From contig NZ_CP009913.1 of NCBI RefSeq assembly GCF_000785515.1, forward strand, positions 710,001-774,000: a stretch of 64,000 nt of DNA. Direction: 5' to 3'. Within the stretch, counting starts at the first letter, position 1. Each line of letters opens with the position of its first letter. The position numbers and the translations under genes are program-made. Source of the stretch: Streptococcus salivarius. Its GTDB lineage: Bacteria; Bacillota; Bacilli; Lactobacillales; Streptococcaceae. Of this stretch, positions 37,461 to 45,476 are shown one piece after another. The notes below the pieces were generated by a model. It worked only from the letters and a program-made list of their open reading frames with translations, was not told the DNA's origin and ran no database searches.

Positions 37461-38130
37461 AGACTTTGTCTGCCATGGCATTCGAGTGACGATTGCCCTT
37501 CCTGAGTCTTATGATGCTACTAAGACTTATCCAGCTGTTTTTCTGAACGATGGACAACTGGATTATCTGGGAAAACTAGCGGATTCTGTTATCCTGATAG
37601 GCCTTGAGCCCAAGAATCGCTTGGATGATTTTACACCTTGGTATGCTCAGGCTTTGAGACCTGGAAGTCCTGATTTTGGTGGCAAGCTAGCCAGCTATCA
37701 TGACCATCTATTTGGCTATATTTTCAAAAGCATCGCACAGGAGTTTCGACTGGATGAAAGTCGTATGGCTTACGGCGGCTACTCGCTGGGTGGTTTGGCT
37801 GCTATTTCCAGTCTTTATAGCAGTGATAAGATGCCTTTTATCTTTTCCATTTGTGGATCCTTTTGGTATTCAGATTTTGTAGATTACTGCCAATCCCATC
37901 AGCTTCTTAATAAGTCTTGCTCGGTCTATTTACGTAACGGTTTGACCGAAGGGGCTAATCATAAGAATAGACTGGCCAAGGCTCCTAGCTTTGCCAAAGA
38001 AGTACATGAACGCATCAAAAAACAGTGCTTGTCCACTTATTCAGCATTTGACCCCTACGGTCATCATGACCATCTCCAAGAAAGATATGATGCTTTTTCG
38101 GACTGGTTGATTGAAGAGTGGAAACTCTGA
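37441..38130 (+). CDS. Putative siderophore-type esterase (esterase D/Fes-like fold)
   Basis: A 229-aa alpha/beta-hydrolase of the esterase D group. The nucleophile motif is GGYSLGGLA, and YPAVFLNDGQLDY and the C-terminal GHHDHLQERYDAF supply the usual acid/His region. ATG 37441 lies 20 bases inside the preceding lipoprotein gene with GAGAAGG before it, so translation is coupled. No signal peptide is present. Cytoplasmic esterases with this fold (Fes, IroE) release iron by hydrolysing imported siderophores; that role is inferred from the operon. Confidence 0.75.
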   Translation: MTLLINKDFVCHGIRVTIALPESYDATKTYPAVFLNDGQLDYLGKLADSVILIGLEPKNRLDDFTPWYAQALRPGSPDFGGKLASYHDHLFGYIFKSIAQEFRLDESRMAYGGYSLGGLAAISSLYSSDKMPFIFSICGSFWYSDFVDYCQSHQLLNKSCSVYLRNGLTEGANHKNRLAKAPSFAKEVHERIKKQCLSTYSAFDPYGHHDHLQERYDAFSDWLIEEWKL

Positions 38131-38170
38131 AATGCTGCTATTGGTGATTGAGTAGGAAAGAGAGAAGAAA

Positions 38171-38215
38171 AGTAGTGAAGAAGATTCCGACGATGGAATC
38201 TCTTCACTACTTTTT
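38171..38215. terminator. Very strong terminator after the iron-uptake operon
   Basis: AGTAGTGAAGA...AGATTCC pairs with GGAATCT...CTTCACTACT around a 6-base loop, a stem of about 17 bp with one mismatch, followed by TTTTT. Confidence 0.85.
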
Positions 38216-38219
38216 GTTA

Positions 38220-38389
38220 TGCTCGAAAACTACCATCACAGTTGATGCTTCCGAAAAGGTTTTAGACATGAATCAAAAAACGCCTTAACTCAGTATATTA
38301 AAAGTAATTTACTTACTTTTGACTTATATCCTAACTTCAAAAAGGACAAGACTATTATTGTTGCTGATGCAGTAACTTATATCATTTAA
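38220..38389 (+). pseudogene. Frameshifted 3' remnant of an unknown protein gene
   Basis: Two frames join into one coherent C-terminus. The first ends SKTTITVDASEKVLDMNQKTP at TAA 38286-38288. The other continues from 38285 as LTQYIKSNLLTFDLYPNFKK, then DKTIIVADAVTYII and a stop at 38387-38389. A one-base loss would explain the join. There is no start codon or ribosome-binding site. The family is not recognised; the piece looks like a soluble or cytoplasmic domain end. Confidence 0.45.
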
Positions 38390-38423
38390 AACTTTTTTTG
38401 TTGGAGAAGTAGAAGGGAAAATA

Positions 38424-39305
38424 CTATACTTTGGTGCCTGAGAATACTTCGATATGGTTCCCTAGTATTTTTATATCTACTGGAAGATTATCCGATTTGT
38501 CTCCATCAACATCTGACTCTAACTCAACCTCTGAAGAAATCCTAATATTACGCGCTTTGATATATTCGATATTATCGTTACCTACTAGATCCCCTTTTAA
38601 CAAATCTGGGATAGTCGATAATTTAGAAATGATGGATGCATCTTTTAAAATCAAGATATTTCCATATCCATCTGTATTTTCATCAAATAGTTTTTTGTCT
38701 GCATAGTAATTAGATAGAAGAACTAAGACCTGACTAGCTTCACCTTCATAATTGCCATTTTCGCTTTCAATACGAACATTAAATACATCGTCTTCCACAA
38801 CGGACTTCATCGTATTGATTGCATATGCAAAGATACCGTACTTTGTTTTATCTTCAATATCAACGTTATGAATAGCTTCTGGTAAAGATCCAACACTAAA
38901 AATATAGCCAAAATAATTTTGATTAGCTTTTCCAACATCAATGGTTTTAGTAAAATTGAAATCAAGTTCTTCAATCGCTTGATCAATATTTTGGTTGATT
39001 TCTAATAGCTTAGTGATTAAATTACCAGTTCCACCAGGAATAATCCCAAGTTTTGGGATGTGATTTTTTTCAGCAATCCCTGAAATAACCTCATTTACAG
39101 TACCGTCTCCACCAAAAACAATTACTGCATCATATTTTTCTTTAGAGGCTTTTTCAGCAAATTGAGTTGCATCTTTGGCTTTTTGCGTAATCTTAGTTTC
39201 AACATAATCAAAATACTTTTTAGCCTTATTCTCCAAGCTCTCTTTATAATCTAATGCTGTTTCTCCTCCAGAAGTTGGATTAATAATTATCATTACTTTT
39301 TTCAT
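38424..39305 (-). CDS. Diacylglycerol/lipid kinase family protein (YegS/DgkB)
   Basis: A 293-aa soluble kinase of the diacylglycerol kinase catalytic family. INPTSGGETALDYKESL opens it, GGDGTVNEVISGI is the ATP-binding signature and IPGGTGNLITKLL follows. Such enzymes recycle diacylglycerol, which lipoteichoic acid synthesis by an LtaS-type enzyme releases in quantity; the substrate here is inferred. It is the last gene of a minus-strand group with the DUF389 gene and the small gene at 40478. Confidence 0.88.
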   Translation of the reverse strand: MKKVMIIINPTSGGETALDYKESLENKAKKYFDYVETKITQKAKDATQFAEKASKEKYDAVIVFGGDGTVNEVISGIAEKNHIPKLGIIPGGTGNLITKLLEINQNIDQAIEELDFNFTKTIDVGKANQNYFGYIFSVGSLPEAIHNVDIEDKTKYGIFAYAINTMKSVVEDDVFNVRIESENGNYEGEASQVLVLLSNYYADKKLFDENTDGYGNILILKDASIISKLSTIPDLLKGDLVGNDNIEYIKARNIRISSEVELESDVDGDKSDNLPVDIKILGNHIEVFSGTKV

Positions 39306-39408
39306 TGATATTTTCTCCTATGGACTACTAGTGACAATACTTTTCAACGGTTTCTTATGCTTATCAAATTAATATCTCACATTACTTGTTGTTATTTGGG
39401 GATTCTTT

Positions 39409-40434
39409 TTACTTATCCTTTTCTATTTGTTGAAGATCATCATCGTTTTTATATTGAATGATGTAGTCGACTAATTCTTTTTCAGTTAATCTATCATTTG
39501 TTAATTGTGAAACCTGAATCGAGATATTTTTCAAACCATATTCACTTTGTTTGTTAATGATACCTTGTAACTCAGCTTCTGAAAGATATTTACCTGAAAT
39601 GGTTAGCTTTAGTGTATTGTTTTCTTTACTATATTTCTTTTTCAAAATAGTATGGTTTTCAAATTGATCAGATAGATAATTATTGATAGACTCATTGATT
39701 AGCGTATCTCTAACTAAGGTAGTTGCAGAAGCTAAACTTGGAATAATAAGAACAAGCGAGACTAGAATTAATATTTTTCGCATTTTAGAGGCTTTACGAT
39801 TATGTTTAACATAAGGATTATTAACCATCATCACATTAGTGCCAATATATGTAGCAATCATAATAAAACTGCAGTTAATGGAGAACAAATATGACGCCCC
39901 TATCATATACTCAAGATTTCCTGTGGCAATAGAATACCCCACGGTACAAACGGGTGGCATAAGAGCAGTTGCAATGGCGACACCAGGAACAATGTTATTA
40001 GCTTCTTTCTTTCGTGCTCCAATAATGCCGGCTAATCCACCGACGAATGCTATTACAACGTCCCAAATTGTGGGCGAAGTTCTAGCAATAATTTCCGTAC
40101 TTGCGTAAGAAATGGGCGAAAGTAAAAAATAAAGTGTAGAGGCTAAAAGGCTTACTGCAACTTGAATAAAAAGAACTTTAAACGATTTTTTGAGAAGTTT
40201 TGTATCTAATATTGCTAACGCAAAACCTACTCCAAGGATAGGTGTCATCAATGGAGAAATCAACATTGCCCCTATGATTGTTGGAATAGAATTCATATTC
40301 AAACCAATAGATGCAATCAATATCGCACACAATAAAGTGGTTAAGTCACTTTTTGATAAATCTAAATCCTCATAGATTTTGTCCCTAAATTCTATTAGAG
40401 AATAAAGTTTACCATCCTTCAAAACTTTTTCCAT
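39409..40434 (-). CDS. DUF389 family membrane protein
   Basis: A 341-aa protein. Residues about 35-215 carry six hydrophobic segments with SIGLNMNSIPTIIGAMLISPLMTPILGVGFA, the DUF389 signature. Residues about 220-330 are a charged tail with EAELQGIINKQSEYGLKNISIQVS. The family is widespread and its function is unknown. GGAAGTACTG precedes the ATG. It is 103 bases upstream of the lipid kinase gene in the direction of transcription. Confidence 0.85.
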   Translation of the reverse strand: MEKVLKDGKLYSLIEFRDKIYEDLDLSKSDLTTLLCAILIASIGLNMNSIPTIIGAMLISPLMTPILGVGFALAILDTKLLKKSFKVLFIQVAVSLLASTLYFLLSPISYASTEIIARTSPTIWDVVIAFVGGLAGIIGARKKEANNIVPGVAIATALMPPVCTVGYSIATGNLEYMIGASYLFSINCSFIMIATYIGTNVMMVNNPYVKHNRKASKMRKILILVSLVLIIPSLASATTLVRDTLINESINNYLSDQFENHTILKKKYSKENNTLKLTISGKYLSEAELQGIINKQSEYGLKNISIQVSQLTNDRLTEKELVDYIIQYKNDDDLQQIEKDK

Positions 40435-40477
40435 AACAGTACTTCCTTTTTGTTAGTATAGTCAACTTTTGAAGAAG

Positions 40478-40969
40478 TTAATCGGTATCGTTTAATCTCT
40501 TTTGTAAGGAAAGGATTTCCTGAAGAAATAACTTTTTAGCTTCGTCCTCTGATGACGTTTCTAAATCGTCAATCATTATTTTTGCAACTTCTTTACGAGA
40601 GCTTGTTCCATATTCTTCTTTCAATTCATAATCAATTCTCTCCTCAAAATTGGTATAAGGATATTGACCGAGTAGTGCATTGATACGTTGATCAAATTCA
40701 TAATCAATCCACCACTTCTCAAACAATTCTTTGAAAGCTTGCAAATCTGGTTCAGAATCCAATAGGGTTAATGCATCCATAAAACCTGTTTTATATCCAT
40801 TAATTTCTGAGCATAAACCAACGACCTCATCCTTATTAATTTTGGCCAATTCCTGACGCATTTCAAGCAAATCCTTGTCTGCAAAGAGTCGTTCAAAGCC
40901 CTCAAGCTGTTTACTAAATTCGTCTAATTTAGTGTAATCCTGACGATTCAATGTTTCTCTAATATCCAT
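40478..40969 (-). CDS. Unknown 163-aa acidic helical protein
   Basis: A soluble, acidic, helix-rich protein (MDIRETLNRQDYTKLDEFSKQLEG...) with paired Trp residues in FEKWWIDYEFD. I do not recognise a family. I chose the ATG at 40969 because AGGAGATAAAT lies directly before it; an upstream extension would overlie the promoter region. It precedes the DUF389 gene by 43 bases, so the two are probably cotranscribed and may share an envelope role. Confidence 0.65.
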   Translation of the reverse strand: MDIRETLNRQDYTKLDEFSKQLEGFERLFADKDLLEMRQELAKINKDEVVGLCSEINGYKTGFMDALTLLDSEPDLQAFKELFEKWWIDYEFDQRINALLGQYPYTNFEERIDYELKEEYGTSSRKEVAKIMIDDLETSSEDEAKKLFLQEILSLQKRLNDTD

Positions 40970-41315
40970 ATTTATCTCCTTTTTGAATTTTAAAATCCTA
41001 CTGAAAATAACACAGTATCCTGTGTATGATTTAGGCTTTTTATTGGATGATACTTCATAAAGAAAAAGTGTGTAAGGGTTTACATATTTCAATTATACAT
41101 TTTATTTCCACTTTCGTCACTCTTACTTCTTAGGGAGTTTTTTTAACGTTTTAATTGGCTAAAAATCTTATGGTCATACCACCATAATCAAAGTTTTTAT
41201 TGATGAATCATTCAATTATAAGAATGGTCTGATAATAATAACTATATATGTAGAGTATTTACAAAACTGTTCAAAAAACTACAAGAATCATAACATAAAC
41301 ATACTTGCAAATCTA

Positions 41316-41329
41316 TGCAATCGTTTGCA
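41316..41329 (+). promoter_or_regulatory. cre-like site 1 of the Gls24 operon
   Basis: TGCAATCGTTTGCA fits the CcpA consensus TGNAANCGNWNNCA at every fixed position. It is centred about 93 bases upstream of the predicted start point near 41416. Confidence 0.65.
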
Positions 41330-41360
41330 AAAACGATTAACAATTTTCATTCTATTTATT

Positions 41361-41374
41361 TGTAAGCGCAAACA
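41361..41374 (+). promoter_or_regulatory. cre-like site 2 of the Gls24 operon
   Basis: TGTAAGCGCAAACA also fits TGNAANCGNWNNCA exactly. It ends 6 bases before the -35 hexamer, a position where CcpA would be expected to activate rather than block. Confidence 0.7.
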
Positions 41375-41380
41375 TTTTCA

Positions 41381-41420
41381 TTGACTTATCAATTTGATTA
41401 ACTTATACTGTTATTAACAG
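41381..41420 (+). promoter_or_regulatory. Promoter of the Gls24 operon with overlapping palindrome
   Basis: TTGACT (41381-41386), 17 bases, TATACT (41404-41409). CTGTTATTAACAG (41408-41420) is a 13-base palindrome over the start point, a likely repressor site. Confidence 0.65.
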
Positions 41421-41432
41421 GTATATACTAAC

Positions 41433-41459
41433 ATTAATCTTATGATTGTTAAGATTAAT
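41433..41459. promoter_or_regulatory. 10-bp inverted repeat in the Gls24 leader
   Basis: ATTAATCTTA and TAAGATTAAT are perfect inverted repeats 7 bases apart, lying about 17-43 bases into the expected transcript. They could be an operator or an RNA hairpin; there is no T run, so a terminator is unlikely. Confidence 0.5.
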
Positions 41460-41550
41460 ATAAAAAATGTTTTAGCTAAAATGTAACTCTTTAGATTGTT
41501 TGATTTTCCAAACAACCTAACTTTCCTCAATTTAGAAAGGGGGAGACATT

Positions 41551-41790
41551 ATGCTTTGGGCTATTATCGTAGGAGGCTTTATCGGTCTTATTGCAGGTGG
41601 AATCACTAAAAAGGGAGGCTCCATGGGAATAATCGCTAATATCTTTGCAGGTTTAGTCGGTTCATCTGTTGGACAATCACTTTTCGGTACATGGGGACCT
41701 AGTCTAGCTGGAATGGCATTAGTTCCATCAATCTTAGGAGCAGTCATTGTTGTTGCAGTAGTATCATTTTTCCTAGGGAAAAAAGAATGA
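41551..41790 (+). CDS. GlsB/YeaQ/YmgE-type small membrane protein
   Basis: A 79-aa glycine-rich protein with about three short membrane helices (MLWAIIVGGFIGLIAGGITK; IIANIFAGLVGSSVGQSLFG; LGAVIVVAVVSFFLGKKE). It matches the transglycosylase-associated GlsB family, whose members accompany Gls24 proteins in enterococci and streptococci and contribute to envelope stress tolerance. GAAAGGGGGAG precedes the ATG. It begins the operon. Confidence 0.88.
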   Translation: MLWAIIVGGFIGLIAGGITKKGGSMGIIANIFAGLVGSSVGQSLFGTWGPSLAGMALVPSILGAVIVVAVVSFFLGKKE

Positions 41791-41851
41791 ACTTGAATCT
41801 TTTTGACAGGAATATATTAAAGTTCAAATTCTGTTGATGAAAGGATTCAAT

Positions 41852-42418
41852 ATGTCAAAAACCAAAAAAATACTTTACCTTATTTTATGTATTTTAATCT
41901 TGACAATTTTGATTCCTATTTTGCTAGATTATCATAAAGTCAGTGGCTTAGGACTTCATTTAGTTGATTGGAAACAAATTTCCTTTTTAGACTTTTATCT
42001 TTCAAGATATATTTTCTGGGGTGCTCTAGTACTTTCAGCTGTAGTGTTGTTTCTAATGCTTGTTACACTCTTTTATCCTAAACAATATTTAGAGATTCAA
42101 TTACCTGATGTTGATGGTGAACTAAAATTAAAAAATTCAGCTATTGAAGGATTTGTTCGTTGTGTGGTTGCTAATCACAATTTTATAAAGGATCCTACTA
42201 TTAAGGTAAACAGTCGTAAGAATAAATGTTTAGTTCACGTAGAAGGACAAATGCTTCCATCAGACAACATTATTAAACGAACTCAAATAATTAAAGATGA
42301 GATTGCTGATGGATTGACACAGTTTTTTGGAATGAATCATCGTGTAAAACTGTATATTTCTGTAAAAGAATACAAGCCAAAACCACCACGTAAAAAAACT
42401 GTTAGTCGTGTAAAGTAA
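41852..42418 (+). CDS. AmaP-like alkaline shock response membrane anchor
   Basis: A 188-aa protein with two membrane helices (ILYLILCILILTILIPILL and FWGALVLSAVVLFLMLVTLF) separated by a short loop. A cytoplasmic domain (IQLPDVDGELKLKNSAIEGFVR...) follows. This is the AmaP layout: in Staphylococcus aureus AmaP holds Asp23 at the membrane. ATG 41852 has GAAAGGATTC before it. It lies between the GlsB gene and DUF2273, as in other Asp23/Gls24 operons. Confidence 0.85.
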   Translation: MSKTKKILYLILCILILTILIPILLDYHKVSGLGLHLVDWKQISFLDFYLSRYIFWGALVLSAVVLFLMLVTLFYPKQYLEIQLPDVDGELKLKNSAIEGFVRCVVANHNFIKDPTIKVNSRKNKCLVHVEGQMLPSDNIIKRTQIIKDEIADGLTQFFGMNHRVKLYISVKEYKPKPPRKKTVSRVK

Positions 42419-42429
42419 GGAAGTAAAAA

Positions 42430-42600
42430 ATGGAATGGTTTAAAAAATACCAATATCCATTTCTTTCCGGATTGGCGGGTGTTATCTTAGCTTGCTTCAT
42501 CCTATCCTATGGTTTTTTTAAGACTTTATTTGTCTTGATTTGCGCCACTCTAGGAGTTGGAATTGGATATTATATTCAACAAAAACAATTATTTAAATAG
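42430..42600 (+). CDS. DUF2273 small membrane protein
   Basis: A 56-aa protein with two hydrophobic helices (FLSGLAGVILACFILSYGF; TLFVLICATLGVGIGYYI) and basic ends, starting MEWFKKYQYP. Its size and position between the AmaP-like and Gls24 genes match DUF2273. GTAAGGAAGT gives the ribosome-binding site. It probably helps anchor or organise the Gls24 layer. Confidence 0.85.
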   Translation: MEWFKKYQYPFLSGLAGVILACFILSYGFFKTLFVLICATLGVGIGYYIQQKQLFK

Positions 42601-42614
42601 TAAAGGAGATTCAT

Positions 42615-43175
42615 ATGTCAAAAGTAGAAAAAAAAGTAGAAGAAGTAAAAGGCGAATTGACCTACGAAGATAAAGTCATTCAAAAAATTATTGGTCTTTC
42701 TTTAGAAAATATTCCAGGTTTGCTGGCTATTGATGGAGGCTTTTTCTCAAACCTAACTGAAAAACTTATCAATACTGATAACGTTGCAAGTGGAGTCAAT
42801 GTTGAAGTTGGTAAAGAGCAAGTTGCTGTTGATTTGAACGTAATTGTCGAATATCAAAAGAATGTTCCTGAACTATACAAGAAAATCAAAGAGGTTGTTG
42901 TTTCAGAAATTTCTAAGATGACTGATTTGGAAGTGGTTGAAGTTAATGTAGATGTTGTTGATATCAAGACTAAAGAGCAACATGAAGCAGACTCAGTAAG
43001 CCTACAAGATCGAGTAACTGGAGTTGTTGAATCAACAAGTGAATTTACTTCCGATAAGTTTGAAAGCGCAAAACAGGGATTGAGTGATGGCTTCTCAGCT
43101 GCAAAGGAAAAAGTTAGTGAGGGTGTTGAAGCTGTCTCTGAAGCGACTGCTAATGCAGAACCAAGAGTTCACTAA
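42615..43175 (+). CDS. gls24: Asp23/Gls24 family envelope stress protein
   Basis: A 186-aa cytoplasmic protein. Residues about 15-130 are the Asp23 domain (LTYEDKVIQKIIGLSLENIPGLLAIDGG; VDLNVIVEYQKNVPELYKKIKE). The tail to 186 is helical with SAAKEKVSEGVEAVSEATA repeats like LEA or CsbD proteins. It associates with the membrane via the AmaP-like protein. The name gls24 follows enterococcal use. AAAGGAG precedes the ATG. The cre-like sites upstream suggest carbon-catabolite control of the whole operon. Confidence 0.9.
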   Translation: MSKVEKKVEEVKGELTYEDKVIQKIIGLSLENIPGLLAIDGGFFSNLTEKLINTDNVASGVNVEVGKEQVAVDLNVIVEYQKNVPELYKKIKEVVVSEISKMTDLEVVEVNVDVVDIKTKEQHEADSVSLQDRVTGVVESTSEFTSDKFESAKQGLSDGFSAAKEKVSEGVEAVSEATANAEPRVH

Positions 43176-43261
43176 ATTCTTTTATGCCTAAAAAAAATTT
43201 AAATGAATTGTTTAAAAACGTTCATTTTCAATAATCTGATTTTCCAATGGAGGGTAACACT

Positions 43262-43465
43262 ATGTCAGTAGAAGAAAAACTTAATCAAGCTAAAGGCGCT
43301 ATTAAAGAAGGTGTCGGAAAAATTACTGATGATAAAAAAACTGAAAAAGAAGGAGCTGCTGAAAAAGTAGTTTCAAAAGTTAAAGAAGTTGCTGAAGATG
43401 CCAAAGAGGCTGTTGAAGGGGCTATCGAAGGCGTTAAAAATATGGTTAAAAAGGACGATAAATAA
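43262..43465 (+). CDS. CsbD-like stress protein
   Basis: A 67-aa very hydrophilic protein ([31 protein letters not shown]...), the CsbD pattern of Gly-spaced, Lys/Glu-rich helices. CsbD is a general stress protein of unknown mechanism in bacilli. I chose ATG 43262, preceded by GGAGGGTAAC. Its sequence resembles the tail of the Gls24 protein upstream, suggesting shared ancestry of that segment. It closes the operon. Confidence 0.85.
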   Translation: MSVEEKLNQAKGAIKEGVGKITDDKKTEKEGAAEKVVSKVKEVAEDAKEAVEGAIEGVKNMVKKDDK

Positions 43466-43680
43466 TTCTAAAATCGATTGATTTTTCACTTAAAACATGG
43501 AAATTGCTCTACAAGAAATTTAAGGTTGTTTTACTCCTAACTACTCACTTTTAAAACAACACCAAAAACTATGACAAATCCTTAACATTACAATATTACT
43601 CAGGTGAAAAATCAGCTTTCTTTAGATTAATTAAAATTCCTTTGTAATTCCATATACAAATTCTTTCTCATACATAGTAA

Positions 43681-43736
43681 AAGCACTCTAATTTCTATAG
43701 TTTTATACAAGCTATAGACGCTAGAGTGTTTTTTAT
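43681..43736 (+). terminator. Terminator after the Gls24 operon
   Basis: AGCACTCTA pairs with TAGAGTGTT and the inner CTATAG with CTATAG around an 11-base loop, followed by a T run. Confidence 0.75.
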
Positions 43737-43839
43737 AACATTTTGAAGAATTATTTAATGATTAGGGGAGATTTGTATTTATCTAGTGTCTATAAAAATC
43801 AGCAAAGTATAAGTGCTGACGTCATCCCGAATAGGGAAT

Positions 43840-43853
43840 GGCAAACGTTTGCA
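43840..43853 (+). promoter_or_regulatory. cre-like palindrome upstream of the dehydrogenase promoter
   Basis: GGCAAACGTTTGCA lies in the perfect palindrome GCAAACGTTTGC and differs from the CcpA consensus only at the first base. It is about 92 bases before the expected start point. Confidence 0.6.
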
Positions 43854-43903
43854 TTACTTGTGAATATTTTCATTACAAAGATATCACATTTTCAGTGAAT
43901 TAC

Positions 43904-43932
43904 TTGATTTTCATAAGTATTAGTTTTATAAT
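43904..43932 (+). promoter_or_regulatory. Promoter of the dehydrogenase operon
   Basis: TTGATT (43904-43909), 17-base spacer, TATAAT (43927-43932). The start point should fall near 43939, immediately before the second cre-like site. Confidence 0.75.
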
Positions 43933-43940
43933 TAAAGTAT

Positions 43941-43954
43941 AGAAAACGCTTTCA
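43941..43954 (+). promoter_or_regulatory. cre-like site over the transcription start
   Basis: AGAAAACGCTTTCA matches the CcpA consensus except at the first base and lies at about +3 to +16, where binding would block transcription while preferred sugar is present. Confidence 0.65.
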
Positions 43955-44031
43955 AAAACATCTCCGAGTTTTTGTCCTACTTGAAGTGGTTCGGCTAACA
44001 GCCGACTTCCATTCTAGAAAGGAGTATTGTT

Positions 44032-45372
44032 TTGAGTCAATGTGATATTCTCATTATAGGGGCAGGTCCTGGTGGTTATGTTGCTGCTGAAGAAGCTGCC
44101 CGTTTAGGTAAAAAGGTAACTGTCATTGAGAAAAACTCCATAGGTGGCACCTGTTTGAACGTTGGCTGTATCCCATCCAAAGCCTATCTTGAACATGCCC
44201 ATTGGCTATTAGCTGCTAAAGAAGCCTCTCAGTATGGAGTAACAATTTTAAATGATAATCTTGATTTTCAAAAACTTGTTGCTCGCAAAGATCAAGTCGT
44301 AGCAACACTACAGTCTGGTATTCAATCAAGTTTTAAACAATTAGGTATCACCTATATTGAAGGTGAGGCAGCTTATATTTCTGATAAAACCTTCCAAGTT
44401 AATGGTGAAAGAGTCTCAGGTAAGTCTGTTATTTTGGCGACGGGGAGTCATCCATTTATTCCTCCAATTCCTGGTATTAACGATGTTGACTACTTGACAA
44501 CAGATAACTTTTTCAACTTAAAGGAACTTCCTCAACGTTTGATTATCATTGGTGGAGGTATTATTTCCGTTGAGTTAGCTTTTGCCATGGCTCCACTTGG
44601 TGTGGATGTGACAGTGATAGAGGTTGCACCAACAATTTTAGCAACTGAAGATGACGAAGCACGTTCCATTATTAGAGAAAAGATGGAACAACTTGGAATT
44701 ACCATTTTGGAGGGAGTTAGCATAGATAGGGTTAAAGAAAATGCTGTAATTTTAGCGGATGGCAAGTCCTACTCTTATGATAACTTACTTGTAGCAACTG
44801 GGCGTAAGCCAAATATTGAGTTAGCTCAAATGATGGGCTTGGAGCTGACCGAAAAAGGCTTTATTAAGGTAGATAGTTATTACGAGTCATCTCAATCAGG
44901 TGTTTATGCGATTGGGGATTTGATTCCTGGATATATGTTAGCTCATGTTGCTAGTAGCGAGGGAATCAAAGCTGTTCGAGCCATTTGTCGTCAGGCTGAG
45001 GAACCGGTTGATAATTCAAGTGTTCCACGGTCGCTCTTTACAACGCCGGAGATTGCTTCCTTTGGCTTGTCAGAAGAGGAGGCGGTACAACAAGGATATG
45101 ATATATCAGTTGGTCAACTTCCTTATGTTTATAATGGTCGAGCCATTGCGTCTAATTCAGCAAAGGGGTTTGTTAAAATTGTCTCCGAAAAACGCTATCA
45201 TCTACTATTAGGTGCCGTTATCGTTGGTCCACATGCAACTGATATTCTACAATCCTTGATTGTCTTGAAAGATGCTGAAGGAACACTTGATCAGCTTGAT
45301 AAGACAATTTTTGCACATCCAACAATTTCTGAGTTGGTTCAGGAAGTTGCAAGACTGGTTTTAAGGTCCTAA
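44032..45372 (+). CDS. Dihydrolipoyl dehydrogenase (E3)
   Basis: A 446-aa FAD/NAD disulfide oxidoreductase that reoxidises lipoamide of the complex. FAD site GAGPGGYVAAEEAARLG, redox disulfide GGTCLNVGCIPSK, NAD site GGGIISVELAF and the C-terminal His-Glu region FAHPTISELVQE are all present. There is no N-terminal lipoyl domain. Translation starts at TTG 44032, with AAAGGAG 8 bases before it; no ATG is available near. It is the first gene, whereas many acetoin or pyruvate dehydrogenase operons put E3 last. Confidence 0.93.
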   Translation: MSQCDILIIGAGPGGYVAAEEAARLGKKVTVIEKNSIGGTCLNVGCIPSKAYLEHAHWLLAAKEASQYGVTILNDNLDFQKLVARKDQVVATLQSGIQSSFKQLGITYIEGEAAYISDKTFQVNGERVSGKSVILATGSHPFIPPIPGINDVDYLTTDNFFNLKELPQRLIIIGGGIISVELAFAMAPLGVDVTVIEVAPTILATEDDEARSIIREKMEQLGITILEGVSIDRVKENAVILADGKSYSYDNLLVATGRKPNIELAQMMGLELTEKGFIKVDSYYESSQSGVYAIGDLIPGYMLAHVASSEGIKAVRAICRQAEEPVDNSSVPRSLFTTPEIASFGLSEEEAVQQGYDISVGQLPYVYNGRAIASNSAKGFVKIVSEKRYHLLLGAVIVGPHATDILQSLIVLKDAEGTLDQLDKTIFAHPTISELVQEVARLVLRS

Positions 45373-45476
45373 GGTCGATGGATAGGTTTAGCACAGCCAT
45401 TTTCATTTTTTCAAATCTATATATCTGTCAATAATATTTGTTTTTTATAAAGCTCTCTATAGAAGGAGGAAACAAT

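Larger units (their letters stand above)
38131..38423. other. Intergenic region with strong terminator and a gene remnant
   Basis: 293 bases. It contains the terminator at 38171-38215 and the frameshifted remnant at 38220-38389. No intact gene is visible. Confidence 0.7.
40970..41550. other. Long AT-rich divergent regulatory region
   Basis: 581 bases with no gene between the minus-strand DUF389 group and the plus-strand Gls24 operon. It contains two cre-like sites, a good promoter and two further inverted repeats, described separately. 41100-41300 is AT-rich and shows nothing definite. Confidence 0.7.
43466..44031. other. Intergenic region upstream of the dehydrogenase operon
   Basis: 566 bases without a gene. 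It holds the terminator of the Gls24 operon, two cre-like sites and the promoter of the dehydrogenase operon. After the promoter there is a short GGCTAACAGCC hairpin (about 43992-44002) in the leader. Nothing else is definite. Confidence 0.7.
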
